This document shows, piece by piece, positions 9,252-17,852 of a stretch of 64,000 nt of DNA. Position 1 is the first letter of the stretch; the number at the start of each line of letters is the position of its first letter. This DNA is from Lachnospiraceae bacterium NK3A20. GTDB lineage: Bacteria > Bacillota > Clostridia > Lachnospirales > Lachnospiraceae. A model generated the notes under the pieces. That model was given only the letters and a program-made list of their open reading frames with translations. It was not told where the DNA came from and did not search any database. The position numbers and the translations under genes are program-made. The DNA lies in NCBI GenBank assembly GCA_900107575.1, contig FNQX01000007.1:95037-159036 (forward strand), read 5' to 3'.

Positions 9252-9976
9252 TATCTTCTCCTGCGGCCGTTCGCGATCGTGAGCAGACGAACGAGCTGTA
9301 ACAGGCTCGATGCTGCCGCTGCCACATAAGTCATCGCCGCCGCTCTCAGCACGGCGCGTGCCTTCTTCTCTTCATCCATACCGAGAATTCCATAGTCCCG
9401 CAGCATGGTAAGCGCCCTGTTCGACGCGTTGAATTCCACAGGGAGCGTCACAATCTGGAACAGGGTACCGAAGGAGAACAGCACGACACCGATCGTCGTG
9501 AGCGTCCCGGACAGTCCCAGAATGATGCTCGCGATCACGATCCATATGCCTAAGTTCGAGCCGATGTTGGCAATCGGCACGAGCGCTGTCCGGATGCTGA
9601 GAGGAACATAGCCCCTGTGATGCTGGATCACATGTCCGCACTCATGTGCTGCAACGCCGATCGCCGCAACAGAGGTTTGTCCGTACACTGCGTCCGAGAG
9701 ATTCACAACTTTTTTCGCCGGATTGTAGTGATCCGTGAGTGACCCCGGCACGTGTTGGATCGTCACGTCCGTGATCCCGTTCCTTCGAAGGATCTCTGCC
9801 GCCGTCTGCGCGCCCGTCAGCCCGCTGGCCGCGCGGATTTCCGCGTACCTTTTATAGACACTGGTGACGTGGCTGCTCGCGATCGCCGTGATGATGACGC
9901 CGACAATGACCAGGAGGTAGGTCCAGTCGAAGCCGTAGTAGCCACCGTATCTGCCGTATCCGCCATAATATCCCAT
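9251..9976 (-). CDS. yugP: Membrane zinc metallopeptidase, YugP family
   Basis: Putative neutral zinc peptidase of the Zn_peptidase_2 family, physiological substrate unknown. A Gly/Tyr-rich N-terminus (MGYYGGYGRYGGYYGF) precedes a membrane helix, then the zinc motif HECGHVIQH and two further hydrophobic segments. It lies in the conserved fmt-yugP-rsmB order. Upstream, between it and fmt, is one copy of the structured repeat described at 10024-10124. Confidence 0.88.
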   Translation of the reverse strand: MGYYGGYGRYGGYYGFDWTYLLVIVGVIITAIASSHVTSVYKRYAEIRAASGLTGAQTAAEILRRNGITDVTIQHVPGSLTDHYNPAKKVVNLSDAVYGQTSVAAIGVAAHECGHVIQHHRGYVPLSIRTALVPIANIGSNLGIWIVIASIILGLSGTLTTIGVVLFSFGTLFQIVTLPVEFNASNRALTMLRDYGILGMDEEKKARAVLRAAAMTYVAAAASSLLQLVRLLTIANGRRRR

Positions 9977-10023
9977 GGCTGTCCTCTCATTTCTTCCTTA
10001 CAAATTATGTACCCGGCGCCGCT

Positions 10024-10124
10024 GGCGAAAATCGCGCAGGCGATTTCTCGCGAAGCGGGTCATCAAGGGACGCTTGCGTCACCGATGACAGCTTGGAAAG
10101 CCTGCATCGGCAGGATTTCCAGGC
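10024..10124 (-). repeat. Structured intergenic repeat, copy A
   Basis: Three successive inverted repeats lie between fmt and yugP. H1: GCGA plus AAATCGC (10025-10035) against GCGATTT and TCGC (10040-10051). H2: 10059-10073 against 10076-10089 around a TT loop. H3: 10091-10105 against 10110-10124 with loop ATCG, starting 2 bases past the fmt stop codon. The sequence aligns with copy B at 62440-62555, and many stem differences are paired. I do not know its function; a terminator or REP-like element is possible. The strand given is that of the flanking genes. Confidence 0.75.
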
Positions 10125-10126
10125 TT

Positions 10127-11059
10127 TTAGTCGCCCAGCTGTTCTCCGGCCTGCAGGTGATACCCGAGGAGGAAATCGTGTACGGGCATGCGCTTTTTGC
10201 CCTCCAGCTGTACCTCATTGACGCGCAGGACGCCGTCTCCCGTATTCACCGTGAAATAGTCCCTGCCGACTTCCTTCACTGTCCCTGGCGCCGCGCTGGC
10301 CTTATCTGTCGTAACATCAGAATCCCAGATCTTCAATTGTTTCCCGTCGTATCTCGTATAGGCGGAAGGCCAGGAGTTGAGCCCGCGGACAAGCCTCTCG
10401 GTCACGGCTGCCGGCCGCTTCCAGTCGATGAAACCGAAGTTCTTCTGCAGCATCTTCGCATAGTTGGACTTCGCACCATCCTGCGGCGTGCGCGTAATCG
10501 TGCCGCCTTCCATCTCATCCAGCGCCTCCAGGAGAAGGGGACCGCCGATGGCGCTCAGCTTGTCATACAGAGAAGCCGCCGTCTCTTTCGGATCGAGAGC
10601 TACCGCCTTTTGCAGGAGAATATCTCCCGTATCCAGCCCCTTGTCCATCTGCATGATCGTCACGCCCGACTGCGCTTCTCCATTGATGACGGCCCACTGA
10701 ACGGGTGCCGCCCCCCGGTAAGCAGGCAGAAGGGAGCCGTGGATGTTGATGCAGCCGTACCGCGGCATGTTCAGGATCTCCTCCGGGAGAATCTGCCCGT
10801 AGGCGGCCACCACAATGGCATCCGCCGCTTCCTGCCGCAGCCGCTCCACTGCCTCGGGGCGCCGCACCTTCTCCGGCTGGAACACCGGAATCCCCAGTGC
10901 CTCGGCACACTCTTTGACGGCCGACTTCACAATCTTCCTGCCGCGGCCCCGGACCCTGTCAGGCTGTGTGACGACGAGCGTCACCCTGTGCCTGCTGTCC
11001 GCAAGCGCCCGGAGCGGTTCCACTGCAAAGTCCGGTGTCCCCATGAAAATGATATTCAT
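10127..11059 (-). CDS. fmt: Methionyl-tRNA formyltransferase
   Basis: Formylates initiator Met-tRNA using 10-formyl-tetrahydrofolate. It starts MNIIFMGTPDFAVEPL, carries the SLLPAYRGAAPVQWAV active-site region near residue 108, and has the C-terminal OB-like tRNA-binding domain. I prefer the ATG at 11059, which is 6 bases from a GAGGG sequence; the ATG two codons earlier abuts that sequence. Length 310 residues is typical. It follows def by 23 bases, the usual pairing of formylation and deformylation genes. Confidence 0.95.
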   Translation of the reverse strand: MNIIFMGTPDFAVEPLRALADSRHRVTLVVTQPDRVRGRGRKIVKSAVKECAEALGIPVFQPEKVRRPEAVERLRQEAADAIVVAAYGQILPEEILNMPRYGCINIHGSLLPAYRGAAPVQWAVINGEAQSGVTIMQMDKGLDTGDILLQKAVALDPKETAASLYDKLSAIGGPLLLEALDEMEGGTITRTPQDGAKSNYAKMLQKNFGFIDWKRPAAVTERLVRGLNSWPSAYTRYDGKQLKIWDSDVTTDKASAAPGTVKEVGRDYFTVNTGDGVLRVNEVQLEGKKRMPVHDFLLGYHLQAGEQLGD

Positions 11060-11082
11060 ACCCATCCCTCAAAATAAACGTA

Positions 11083-11595
11083 TCAATAGACAGACTCGTC
11101 CACTTCTCCGTCGCCGTCCTCCATCACCTGGTCAGTATCGACGAGGCCGCCTTCTGTTTTCGTTGTGTACATGATTCCGTCCAGATGATCGAACTCGTGG
11201 CACATGCATCTGGCGAACAACTCTGTGCCCTCGATCTCGAAACGGTTCATGTTCTCGTCATAAGCAACCGTCTTCACGTAGGCAGGTCGTTTCACCTCTC
11301 CCATTTTGCCAGGTACGGAAAGGCAGCCTTCCATGCCGTCCTGTTCGCCGGTCTGCTCGATAATCTCGGGATTAATGAATACATGCGGATCGCTGTGGTC
11401 CTCCGAGATGTCAATCACAACGATTCTTTTCAGGACACCGATCTGCGGCGCCGCAAGCCCCACGCCGTTCGCCTCATACATGGTCTCGAACATATCAGCA
11501 ATGAGCTCTTTGATATGCGGGGTGACTTCCTTCACGGGCTTTGCCTTCTTCTCAAGGATCGGATCCCCGATTTCTCTGATGGTACGTAATGCCAT
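11083..11595 (-). CDS. def: Peptide deformylase
   Basis: Iron or zinc enzyme that removes the N-formyl group from new proteins. All three family motifs are present: GVGLAAPQIG (about 45-54), EGCLSVPG (about 90-97, metal Cys) and HEFDH (about 133-137, metal His residues). The C-terminus adds an acidic tail of about 15 residues. An AAAGGTG ribosome site lies 5 bases before the ATG. It sits between priA and fmt. Confidence 0.96.
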   Translation of the reverse strand: MALRTIREIGDPILEKKAKPVKEVTPHIKELIADMFETMYEANGVGLAAPQIGVLKRIVVIDISEDHSDPHVFINPEIIEQTGEQDGMEGCLSVPGKMGEVKRPAYVKTVAYDENMNRFEIEGTELFARCMCHEFDHLDGIMYTTKTEGGLVDTDQVMEDGDGEVDESVY

Positions 11596-11622
11596 ATTTC
11601 ACCTTTACTTCCTATCCCTGTA

Positions 11623-13926
11623 CTAATAGGGATTCATTGGATCAAAATCAAACTGGACCTGGATGGCTGCCCCGTGCACATTCTCCTGCACCGCGGACGC
11701 ATAAGCCTCCACTCTGTCCTTACAATCAACCAGTGTATCATACTTCGCACACTTAATGTATACGACGTAGCGGTACTCATCCCGGATGCGCCAAATGGAA
11801 GCGGCGGCAGGACCGATGATGAGAACGAGCGGAATCGTGCCGGCATGTGCGTTGATGCCTTTTGTGATCTTGTCGAGGAGCTCTCTCACCCTTCCTGCCA
11901 TCATCTGCGCATAGTCATCGTTCCGGCTCTGAATCTGCACCGCCAGCATGTGGTAGACGGGCGGGTACATAAGCGCATTGCGGTAGGCGATCTCTTCGTT
12001 GTAGAAGCCCTCATAGTCCTGGCGCGACGCGTACTGTATCGCGTAGTGCTCCGGCTCGTAGGTCTGGATCACGACATGTCCCGGCTTCTCGCCCCTGCCG
12101 GCGCGGCCGGCCGCCTGTGTGAGGAGCTGGAAGGTGCGCTCGGATGCCCGGTAGTCGTTGGAATACAGGGAGAGGTCTGCAAGGAGGATGCCGACCAGAG
12201 TAACGCCCGGGAAATCGTGTCCCTTGACGATCATCTGTGTCCCGAGGAGGATGTCCGCTTCCTCGTTGGCAAAGCTCGAGAGAATCTTCTCGTAGCTCCC
12301 CTTCTGTGCCGTCGTGTCTGCGTCCATTCGGAGGATGCGCGCAGCGGGATAGCGCCTGTGGATTTCCTCTTCGATCTGCTCCGTCCCCGCGCGGAAACCG
12401 GAGATGAACTTCGAGCCGCACTCCGGGCAGATGTGAACGTTAGGCGTCTCGTACCCACAGTAATGGCAGATGAGTTTCCCGTTCCTGTGCAGCGAGAGCG
12501 CGACGTCGCAGTGCGGACATTTCATCACATGACCACAGCTGCGACAGGAGACAAAACCGGAGAACCCGCGCCGGTTGAGGAAGAGCATCGTCTGCTCTTT
12601 CTTCGCAAGGCGGTCTTCCAGGAGCGCGGAGAGCTTCCTGGACAGAATGGAACGGTTGCCGCTTCGCAGCTCACTCCTCATGTCAGTGATGTCGACGTCC
12701 GGAAGGCTCCCGCCCGTCAGGCGCTCTCCGAGCTCGTAGAGCCTGAAGTCGCCCCTCTTTGCATGGTAGGCCGAGTCAAGGGAGGGTGTTGCCGACCCCA
12801 GGACCACCACGCCGCCGTGTATCTTCGCGATCTCGACCGCCACATCGCGCGCGTGGTATTTCGGCATGGACTCGTTCTTGTAACTGTTCTCGTGTTCCTC
12901 ATCAATGACGATGACACCGGGGTTCGGGAAAGGCGTGAACAGCGCGGACCTCGGTCCGATGATCACGTCGATTTCTCCGCGCCGCGCCCGCTCGAACTGA
13001 TCGCTCTTCTCTCCCTCCGAAAGGGTGGAATTCATGACGGAGACGCGGTCGCCGAAGTGCCGGTAGAACCGGATGAGGGTCTGATAGGTCAGAGAAATCT
13101 CCGGGATCAGCATGATCGCCTGCCTGCCGCGCTTCACAATCTCTTCGATGATGCGGATATATACCTCTGTCTTGCCGCTCCCCGTAATGCCATGGATCAG
13201 GGAAACCAGCGGAACGCCGGTTTCGGATCCCGCCGCTCTCGCTGCTGTAATCGCATCGAAGTCCCGGATCACACCGTCCACGATGGCCTGCTGTCCCTTG
13301 CTCAGGTGCAGCAGGTTGCCTTCCACGTTCGATAAAGAGACCGGGTTTCGGAGCGAGGTCGTCGTAAGGATCTCGATCACGCCCTGCTCTTTCATGGCGC
13401 GCATGGTGGCTGCCGTGACGTGGAGTTTCGACAGGATCAGGCTATATGGCTGCGTGGGAATCTCCATGAGCTCCCGCAGAAGGCGTGCCCGGGCCACCTG
13501 ATGTTTCCCCTCATAGAAGGAGAGTTTCTCCCTGGCGGAGGCCTCATCCAGCAGGAGCCGCACCTCGCGCTTCTCCACGGGCTTTGCCTCTTTCCTTGCG
13601 GTCAGTGTCGTGCGCAGCGCCGTGACCATGGTGGAGCCGTACCTCTCCTTCATCCAGGCCGCGAGCTGAACCATACTGTCCCCGGTTCTGCTGCTGCCTT
13701 TCGCGGCGACGCCTGTGATCTCCTTGATCTTCTCGTCCGGATAATCCGCCGTATCAGAAAAAGCAACAACGTACCCTTCCCGGGACGTGCTGCCTTTTCC
13801 AAACGGTACGTTCACAAGACTGCCCAGCCTGACCGCAGGCCGGAGAGCCTCCGGAATGCGGTAGGTGAAGGGATGGTCCAGCCTGCCGTGCGATATATCA
13901 ATGATTACCTGCGCGTATCTCGACAT
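11623..13926 (-). CDS. priA: Primosomal replication restart helicase PriA
   Basis: Superfamily 2 3'-5' helicase that reloads the replisome at stalled forks. An N-terminal DNA-binding domain is followed by Walker A GITGSGKTEVY, the DEEH box, and a zinc-binding insert with cysteine pairs CRSCGHVMKCPHC and CHYCGYETPNVHICPEC, then the helicase C lobe with QAAGRAGR. Length 767 residues is normal. First gene of the priA-def-fmt run; 62 bases separate it from murE upstream. Confidence 0.96.
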   Translation of the reverse strand: MSRYAQVIIDISHGRLDHPFTYRIPEALRPAVRLGSLVNVPFGKGSTSREGYVVAFSDTADYPDEKIKEITGVAAKGSSRTGDSMVQLAAWMKERYGSTMVTALRTTLTARKEAKPVEKREVRLLLDEASAREKLSFYEGKHQVARARLLRELMEIPTQPYSLILSKLHVTAATMRAMKEQGVIEILTTTSLRNPVSLSNVEGNLLHLSKGQQAIVDGVIRDFDAITAARAAGSETGVPLVSLIHGITGSGKTEVYIRIIEEIVKRGRQAIMLIPEISLTYQTLIRFYRHFGDRVSVMNSTLSEGEKSDQFERARRGEIDVIIGPRSALFTPFPNPGVIVIDEEHENSYKNESMPKYHARDVAVEIAKIHGGVVVLGSATPSLDSAYHAKRGDFRLYELGERLTGGSLPDVDITDMRSELRSGNRSILSRKLSALLEDRLAKKEQTMLFLNRRGFSGFVSCRSCGHVMKCPHCDVALSLHRNGKLICHYCGYETPNVHICPECGSKFISGFRAGTEQIEEEIHRRYPAARILRMDADTTAQKGSYEKILSSFANEEADILLGTQMIVKGHDFPGVTLVGILLADLSLYSNDYRASERTFQLLTQAAGRAGRGEKPGHVVIQTYEPEHYAIQYASRQDYEGFYNEEIAYRNALMYPPVYHMLAVQIQSRNDDYAQMMAGRVRELLDKITKGINAHAGTIPLVLIIGPAAASIWRIRDEYRYVVYIKCAKYDTLVDCKDRVEAYASAVQENVHGAAIQVQFDFDPMNPY

Positions 13927-13988
13927 AGCTTCCTGCTCGAATATGTATTGGCATCCCCGAAGGGGTTTCCTGCTTCGGGAACGCTATC

Positions 13989-15518
13989 TTACACTGCGCC
14001 CCTGTCGGCGTCAAGAATCTCACGTATGATGACTCTCTCATCCATGGGGTATTTCTTCCCCCGGATCTCCTGATAGTCCTCGTGACCTTTGCCCGCGAGA
14101 ACGATGATGTCCCCCGGCTCTCCGTGGTGAATCGCGTAGGCGATCGCCTCTTTCCTGTCCGTGATCGTAATGTATTCGCCGTATGTTTTGGAGATACCCG
14201 TGACAATGTCCGCGATGATCGCTTCCGGCTCCTCAAATCTGGGATTGTCGGAGGTGATGATGGTGAAATCAGACAGGCGCCCCGAAACCTCTCCCATCTC
14301 GAACCTGCGCAGCTTCGAGCGGTTGCCGCCGCAGCCGAATACCGTGATGAGCCTGTGCGGATGATACTCCTTCAGTGTGGTGAGGAGGCTCTCCAGCGCG
14401 ACCGCGTTGTGGGCGTAGTCGATCATGAGCGTGAAGTCATCGGAGACCTTCACCATCTCAATCCTGCCCTTGACCTTCGCCTGAAGGAGCGCTGACGCAA
14501 TGACGGAGGGTTCCACATTAAAATGCAGGCAGATCGCCACGGCGCACAGCGCGTTGTAGACGGAGAAGCTTCCGGGCGTCGGCACTTCGGCGTGGAGCTG
14601 TACTTTCCCTTCCGTATCGAAGGAGATGCCGAGCTCGCCCGGCTTCTTCACAAGCTCTAAGTGATCCGCATAGAGATCATTCTCCGGGCGCAGTCCGAAG
14701 GTCGAAACCTTGCAGGTATGCCCCTCCAGTACCGCGGAAACCTTCGGGTCATCTCCGTTGACGATGCCCGTTCTGCACTGCCGGAACAGGAGCCCCTTGC
14801 AGGCAAGGTACTCCTCGAAGGACTCGTGTTCATTGGGGCCGATGTGATCGGGGCTGATGTTCGTAAAGACACCGAGATCGTAGAAAATACCAGCCGTCCG
14901 CCCCAGTTTTAAGGCCTGAGAGGAGACTTCCATGACAACGGCTGCAACACCCGCCTTCTGCATCCGGTCGAGCAGTGTCTGCAGCGTGAGAGACTCCGGC
15001 GTCGTGTTCGCCGAAGGGATGTGGATCTCTTCTCCTCCCTCTCTCCAGGTGGACTCGATCGTGCCGATGAGTCCGACCGAGATGCCGGCGTGCTCCAGAA
15101 TCGACTTCACAAGATATGTCGTCGTGGTCTTGCCCTTCGTGCCGGTGACGCCGATCATCTTCATCTTCTTCGCCGGGTGATCGAACCAGGCGGCGGAGAT
15201 CATCGCCATCGCGTAGCGGCTGTCCGCAACGCGGACGAGAACCGGTGCACTCACACCCTGTGAGAATTCCGGCGCCCTCTGCACGATGAGCGCCGCAGCG
15301 CCTGCCTCTGCCGCCTTGTCCGCGAAATCGTGGCCATCACTGTTCGCTCCGACGATGCAGAAAAAGAGCCCTCCCTCTTCCGCCTTCCTCGAATCGTTGG
15401 TGATAGCAGTAATGCCCGTCTCTCCTGCAGCCTTTCTCAACGCCTCATCTGTGATGACATTGCCGGAGGCGTCAATATATTCGTATTCCAGTCCTTCCAG
15501 TAGCTGTTCCAGCTTCAT
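13989..15518 (-). CDS. murE: UDP-MurNAc-tripeptide ligase MurE, meso-diaminopimelate type
   Basis: Cytoplasmic ligase adding the third residue of the peptidoglycan stem peptide. The ATP motif GVTGTKGKTTTT and the three Mur ligase domains are clear. The substrate motif DNPR (in TSDNPRFEEPEAI) is the signature of meso-diaminopimelate rather than lysine addition. The start at 15518 has GGAAGG 6-7 bases upstream; a longer in-frame extension is less likely. The gene stands outside a dcw cluster, with priA downstream and recJ upstream. Confidence 0.95.
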   Translation of the reverse strand: MKLEQLLEGLEYEYIDASGNVITDEALRKAAGETGITAITNDSRKAEEGGLFFCIVGANSDGHDFADKAAEAGAAALIVQRAPEFSQGVSAPVLVRVADSRYAMAMISAAWFDHPAKKMKMIGVTGTKGKTTTTYLVKSILEHAGISVGLIGTIESTWREGGEEIHIPSANTTPESLTLQTLLDRMQKAGVAAVVMEVSSQALKLGRTAGIFYDLGVFTNISPDHIGPNEHESFEEYLACKGLLFRQCRTGIVNGDDPKVSAVLEGHTCKVSTFGLRPENDLYADHLELVKKPGELGISFDTEGKVQLHAEVPTPGSFSVYNALCAVAICLHFNVEPSVIASALLQAKVKGRIEMVKVSDDFTLMIDYAHNAVALESLLTTLKEYHPHRLITVFGCGGNRSKLRRFEMGEVSGRLSDFTIITSDNPRFEEPEAIIADIVTGISKTYGEYITITDRKEAIAYAIHHGEPGDIIVLAGKGHEDYQEIRGKKYPMDERVIIREILDADRGAV

Positions 15519-15666
15519 TGGTTTTCCTTCCTGTTTTGTTAAGAATTCCTTTAGAAATTTTATCAATTGATTCGAAAGGGGACACATTTCGAACACAATT
15601 CACTGGTACTATGTTTTCAGGATAGTTGATAACTCACTATCTCCCCCCTCATAAGAAAACGTGGAG

Positions 15667-15693
15667 AAAGGCCTGTTCCCGCAGGCCTTTTTT
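15667..15693 (+). terminator. Terminator-like hairpin after recJ, best in the plus direction
   Basis: AAAGGCCTG (15667-15675) pairs with CAGGCCTTT (15682-15690) around a 6-base loop, and six T residues (15688-15693) follow on the plus strand. On the minus strand only TTTCT follows. It lies 16 bases past the recJ stop, so it may work in both directions, but its shape favours a plus-strand transcript although flanking genes are minus. Confidence 0.6.
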
Positions 15694-15708
15694 CATGCCC
15701 GTATTATA

Positions 15709-17547
15709 TCACAGCAGAATCCTGTAGTCCCTGATGATGAACTGCAGGCTCCTGCGGTCACGGTACTCATTGATCTCAGGGTAATAGACCACGTTGCAGT
15801 CGTGCGTTTCGCCGTCACAGAGATCCTTCGCATCCTCTTCCCTCCGGAATAAGATAAAGTTAAACGACATTCCCCTCTCATCCTGCGCCCGCAGGCGGAT
15901 GACGTTTCTATTCTTGCCAAATACCGACTCCACGCGCAGCCGCAGATTGCGCGTAACGAACAGCGCTCTGGCATTGCCCGTGCCGCAGGGTTCCAGAACC
16001 TTCAGCTCCTCTGCGAACTGCATGGAAACAAACCGCGGCGGCAGTTCCATGTCGATGTGGATCGTCTCCTGCATGTCCGCATCCTGGAGCGTGCAGTTCT
16101 CATTCATCGCCGCCTTCCAGGCTGTGAGTTTCTCCTTCCGGATGGAGAGCCCTGCCGCCATCTTATGGCCGCCGAATTTCTCGAAATACTCGCTGCAGCG
16201 GTTCATCTCCCCGTACATGTCGTAGGCGTCAATCGAACGCCCGCTCCCCTTGAGCATCCCCTCTTCCTGGGCATTTGTCAGAACAAAGGTGGGCCTCTCA
16301 TATTTCTCCCGGATCCTGCCGGCAATGATGCCTGCAATCGACTCGTGCACATTGGGCAGATAGATGATGAGAACCCGGTTGACCGGCCGGTCGGTGCCAT
16401 GCGCCTGCATCTCTTCCCTGATCATGGCATCCGCATCCCGCATCCCCTGCTCTGTCATGGCTTTGCGGCTCTCATTGAGCCCTTTCAGCTCTGCCGCGAG
16501 CGCCATTGCACGGCCCTCATCTTCCTCCATGAACAGCCCCAGTGCCCGCTCTGCCGTATCAAGGCGCCCGGAAGCGTTGAGGCAGGGGCCGAGGATGAAG
16601 CCTGCATGATAACAGCTAAGGTCAGCGTCTGAGAGTCCTGTCGTCATGATAAGACTCTTAAGCCCTGTATTTCTCGTCCGCTTCGCTTCCTGCAGACCGC
16701 AGCGCACAATGATGCGGTTCTCCTTCGATAAAGGCATGACATCGCATACCGTCGCGATCGCGGCGAAGCCAAGGAGCTCGCGCATAAGCGTTTGTTCCGT
16801 AGTGGTGTCGTCCTTCGGATCCCCCGCAATATCCGGCATACCGAGGAGGGCGGACGCAAGCTTGTATACAACCTCTGCCCCGCAGATCTCCGTGAAGGGA
16901 TACCAGGTCCTGCCGGTTCCCGGATCGACCAGTTTCGGTTCAATGATCACATCCGCAGGCGGCAGGATGTAGCGCCGCGATAAGGGGGAGCGTTCTGTCT
17001 GCGTGCCGTCGCCGTCAAAGTCCGTCTGACGATCATCAATGTAAGGGATCTCATGGTGATCCGTCACGATGACGGTGAGTCCCGCCGCCTTCGCCATCTG
17101 CAGCGGCTCCGCTGCCGCAATGCCGTTGTCGCAGGTGATGATCGTATCGACACCGTCCCGGATTGCCTCCTGCACGAGGCGTTCGTTGATCCCATACCCG
17201 TCCTTGCGCCGGTCCGGCAGATCGCAGGAGACCCGGGCGCCGAGGAAACTGAATAGCCTCCACAGAATGAACGAGGAACAGATGCCGTCAACATCATAGT
17301 CTCCGATGATGCGGATCTTCTGATGCTGTGAAATCTTATCTCCCAGGATCTCTACCGCTCTGTCCATGTCGTGGAACAGGAACGGATCCGGCAAATCCTT
17401 CAGCGTTCCATGAAGATATTCCCTCGTATCCTCAATACCTATGACATCACGGTTCCGAATGAGCCGCGCCGTGACAGGGCTGATGCCACATGCCTTCGCG
17501 ACCGCGTCAAAATCTTCCTTTTTGTGATATACGAGCCAGTTCGCCAT
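15709..17547 (-). CDS. recJ: Single-stranded-DNA exonuclease RecJ
   Basis: DHH-family 5'-3' exonuclease acting in recombination and mismatch repair. Motifs seen: IGDYDVDG (motif I), DNGIAA, TDHHEIP (the DHH motif), NASGRLDTAERAL and the DHHA1 signature GGHKMAAGLS, followed by an OB-like domain. The start at 17547 (MANWLVYHKK) agrees with the family N-terminus; the upstream in-frame extension is Arg-rich and unsupported. Length is 612 residues. secDF lies upstream, a common neighbour in Clostridia. Confidence 0.93.
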   Translation of the reverse strand: MANWLVYHKKEDFDAVAKACGISPVTARLIRNRDVIGIEDTREYLHGTLKDLPDPFLFHDMDRAVEILGDKISQHQKIRIIGDYDVDGICSSFILWRLFSFLGARVSCDLPDRRKDGYGINERLVQEAIRDGVDTIITCDNGIAAAEPLQMAKAAGLTVIVTDHHEIPYIDDRQTDFDGDGTQTERSPLSRRYILPPADVIIEPKLVDPGTGRTWYPFTEICGAEVVYKLASALLGMPDIAGDPKDDTTTEQTLMRELLGFAAIATVCDVMPLSKENRIIVRCGLQEAKRTRNTGLKSLIMTTGLSDADLSCYHAGFILGPCLNASGRLDTAERALGLFMEEDEGRAMALAAELKGLNESRKAMTEQGMRDADAMIREEMQAHGTDRPVNRVLIIYLPNVHESIAGIIAGRIREKYERPTFVLTNAQEEGMLKGSGRSIDAYDMYGEMNRCSEYFEKFGGHKMAAGLSIRKEKLTAWKAAMNENCTLQDADMQETIHIDMELPPRFVSMQFAEELKVLEPCGTGNARALFVTRNLRLRVESVFGKNRNVIRLRAQDERGMSFNFILFRREEDAKDLCDGETHDCNVVYYPEINEYRDRRSLQFIIRDYRILL

Positions 17548-17852
17548 TATCATCTCCCAGTCAGAGTCCAGATCCCGCCTGCTCCTATTATATGCAGACG
17601 GAGGGGCTTTGTCTCCTCCAGCCCAGCCGGCGCGATCACGCATCACGAAGGCAAGCCGCAATTCCGCTTTGCGGAATACTTGCGCACTGTGCTCCGCTCT
17701 ATCGCGCAACGACCCCTCTGCAGCGAGGGAAAACTTCCCGGCCGCAGAGGGGTCTCATACAATGATATTTTACCAAGGCTTGCGCTCCCGCCGGAATGCG
17801 ACAGGGCGCCTGTCTTCTGTTTTCGCTCAAGAGGCCGTAGGAAGCCTTGCCA
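17548..17852. other. 305-base gap between secDF and recJ with three hairpins, no gene seen
   Basis: No credible coding sequence is present. Three inverted repeats are visible: the strong one at 17711-17754, one around 17672-17690 (ATTCCGC and GCGGAAT around a TTT loop), and a GGAG/CTCC pair near 17595-17615. No good promoter for recJ stands out. Confidence 0.6.
17711..17754 (-). terminator. Hairpin downstream of secDF
   Basis: Eleven-base arms 17711-17721 and 17744-17754 pair perfectly; inside, 17727-17731 pairs with 17735-17739. It is about 100 bases past the secDF stop. No T run follows on the minus strand, so it may stabilise the 3' end rather than terminate by itself. Confidence 0.55.

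Noticed and set aside
10024..10124. CRISPR repeat or insertion-sequence end
   Set aside because: No regular spacing, no direct-repeat array, no transposase or target-site duplication next to the copies.
11674..13335. Plus-strand open frame of 553 codons inside priA
   Set aside because: Antisense to the conserved helicase, no ribosome site or domain.
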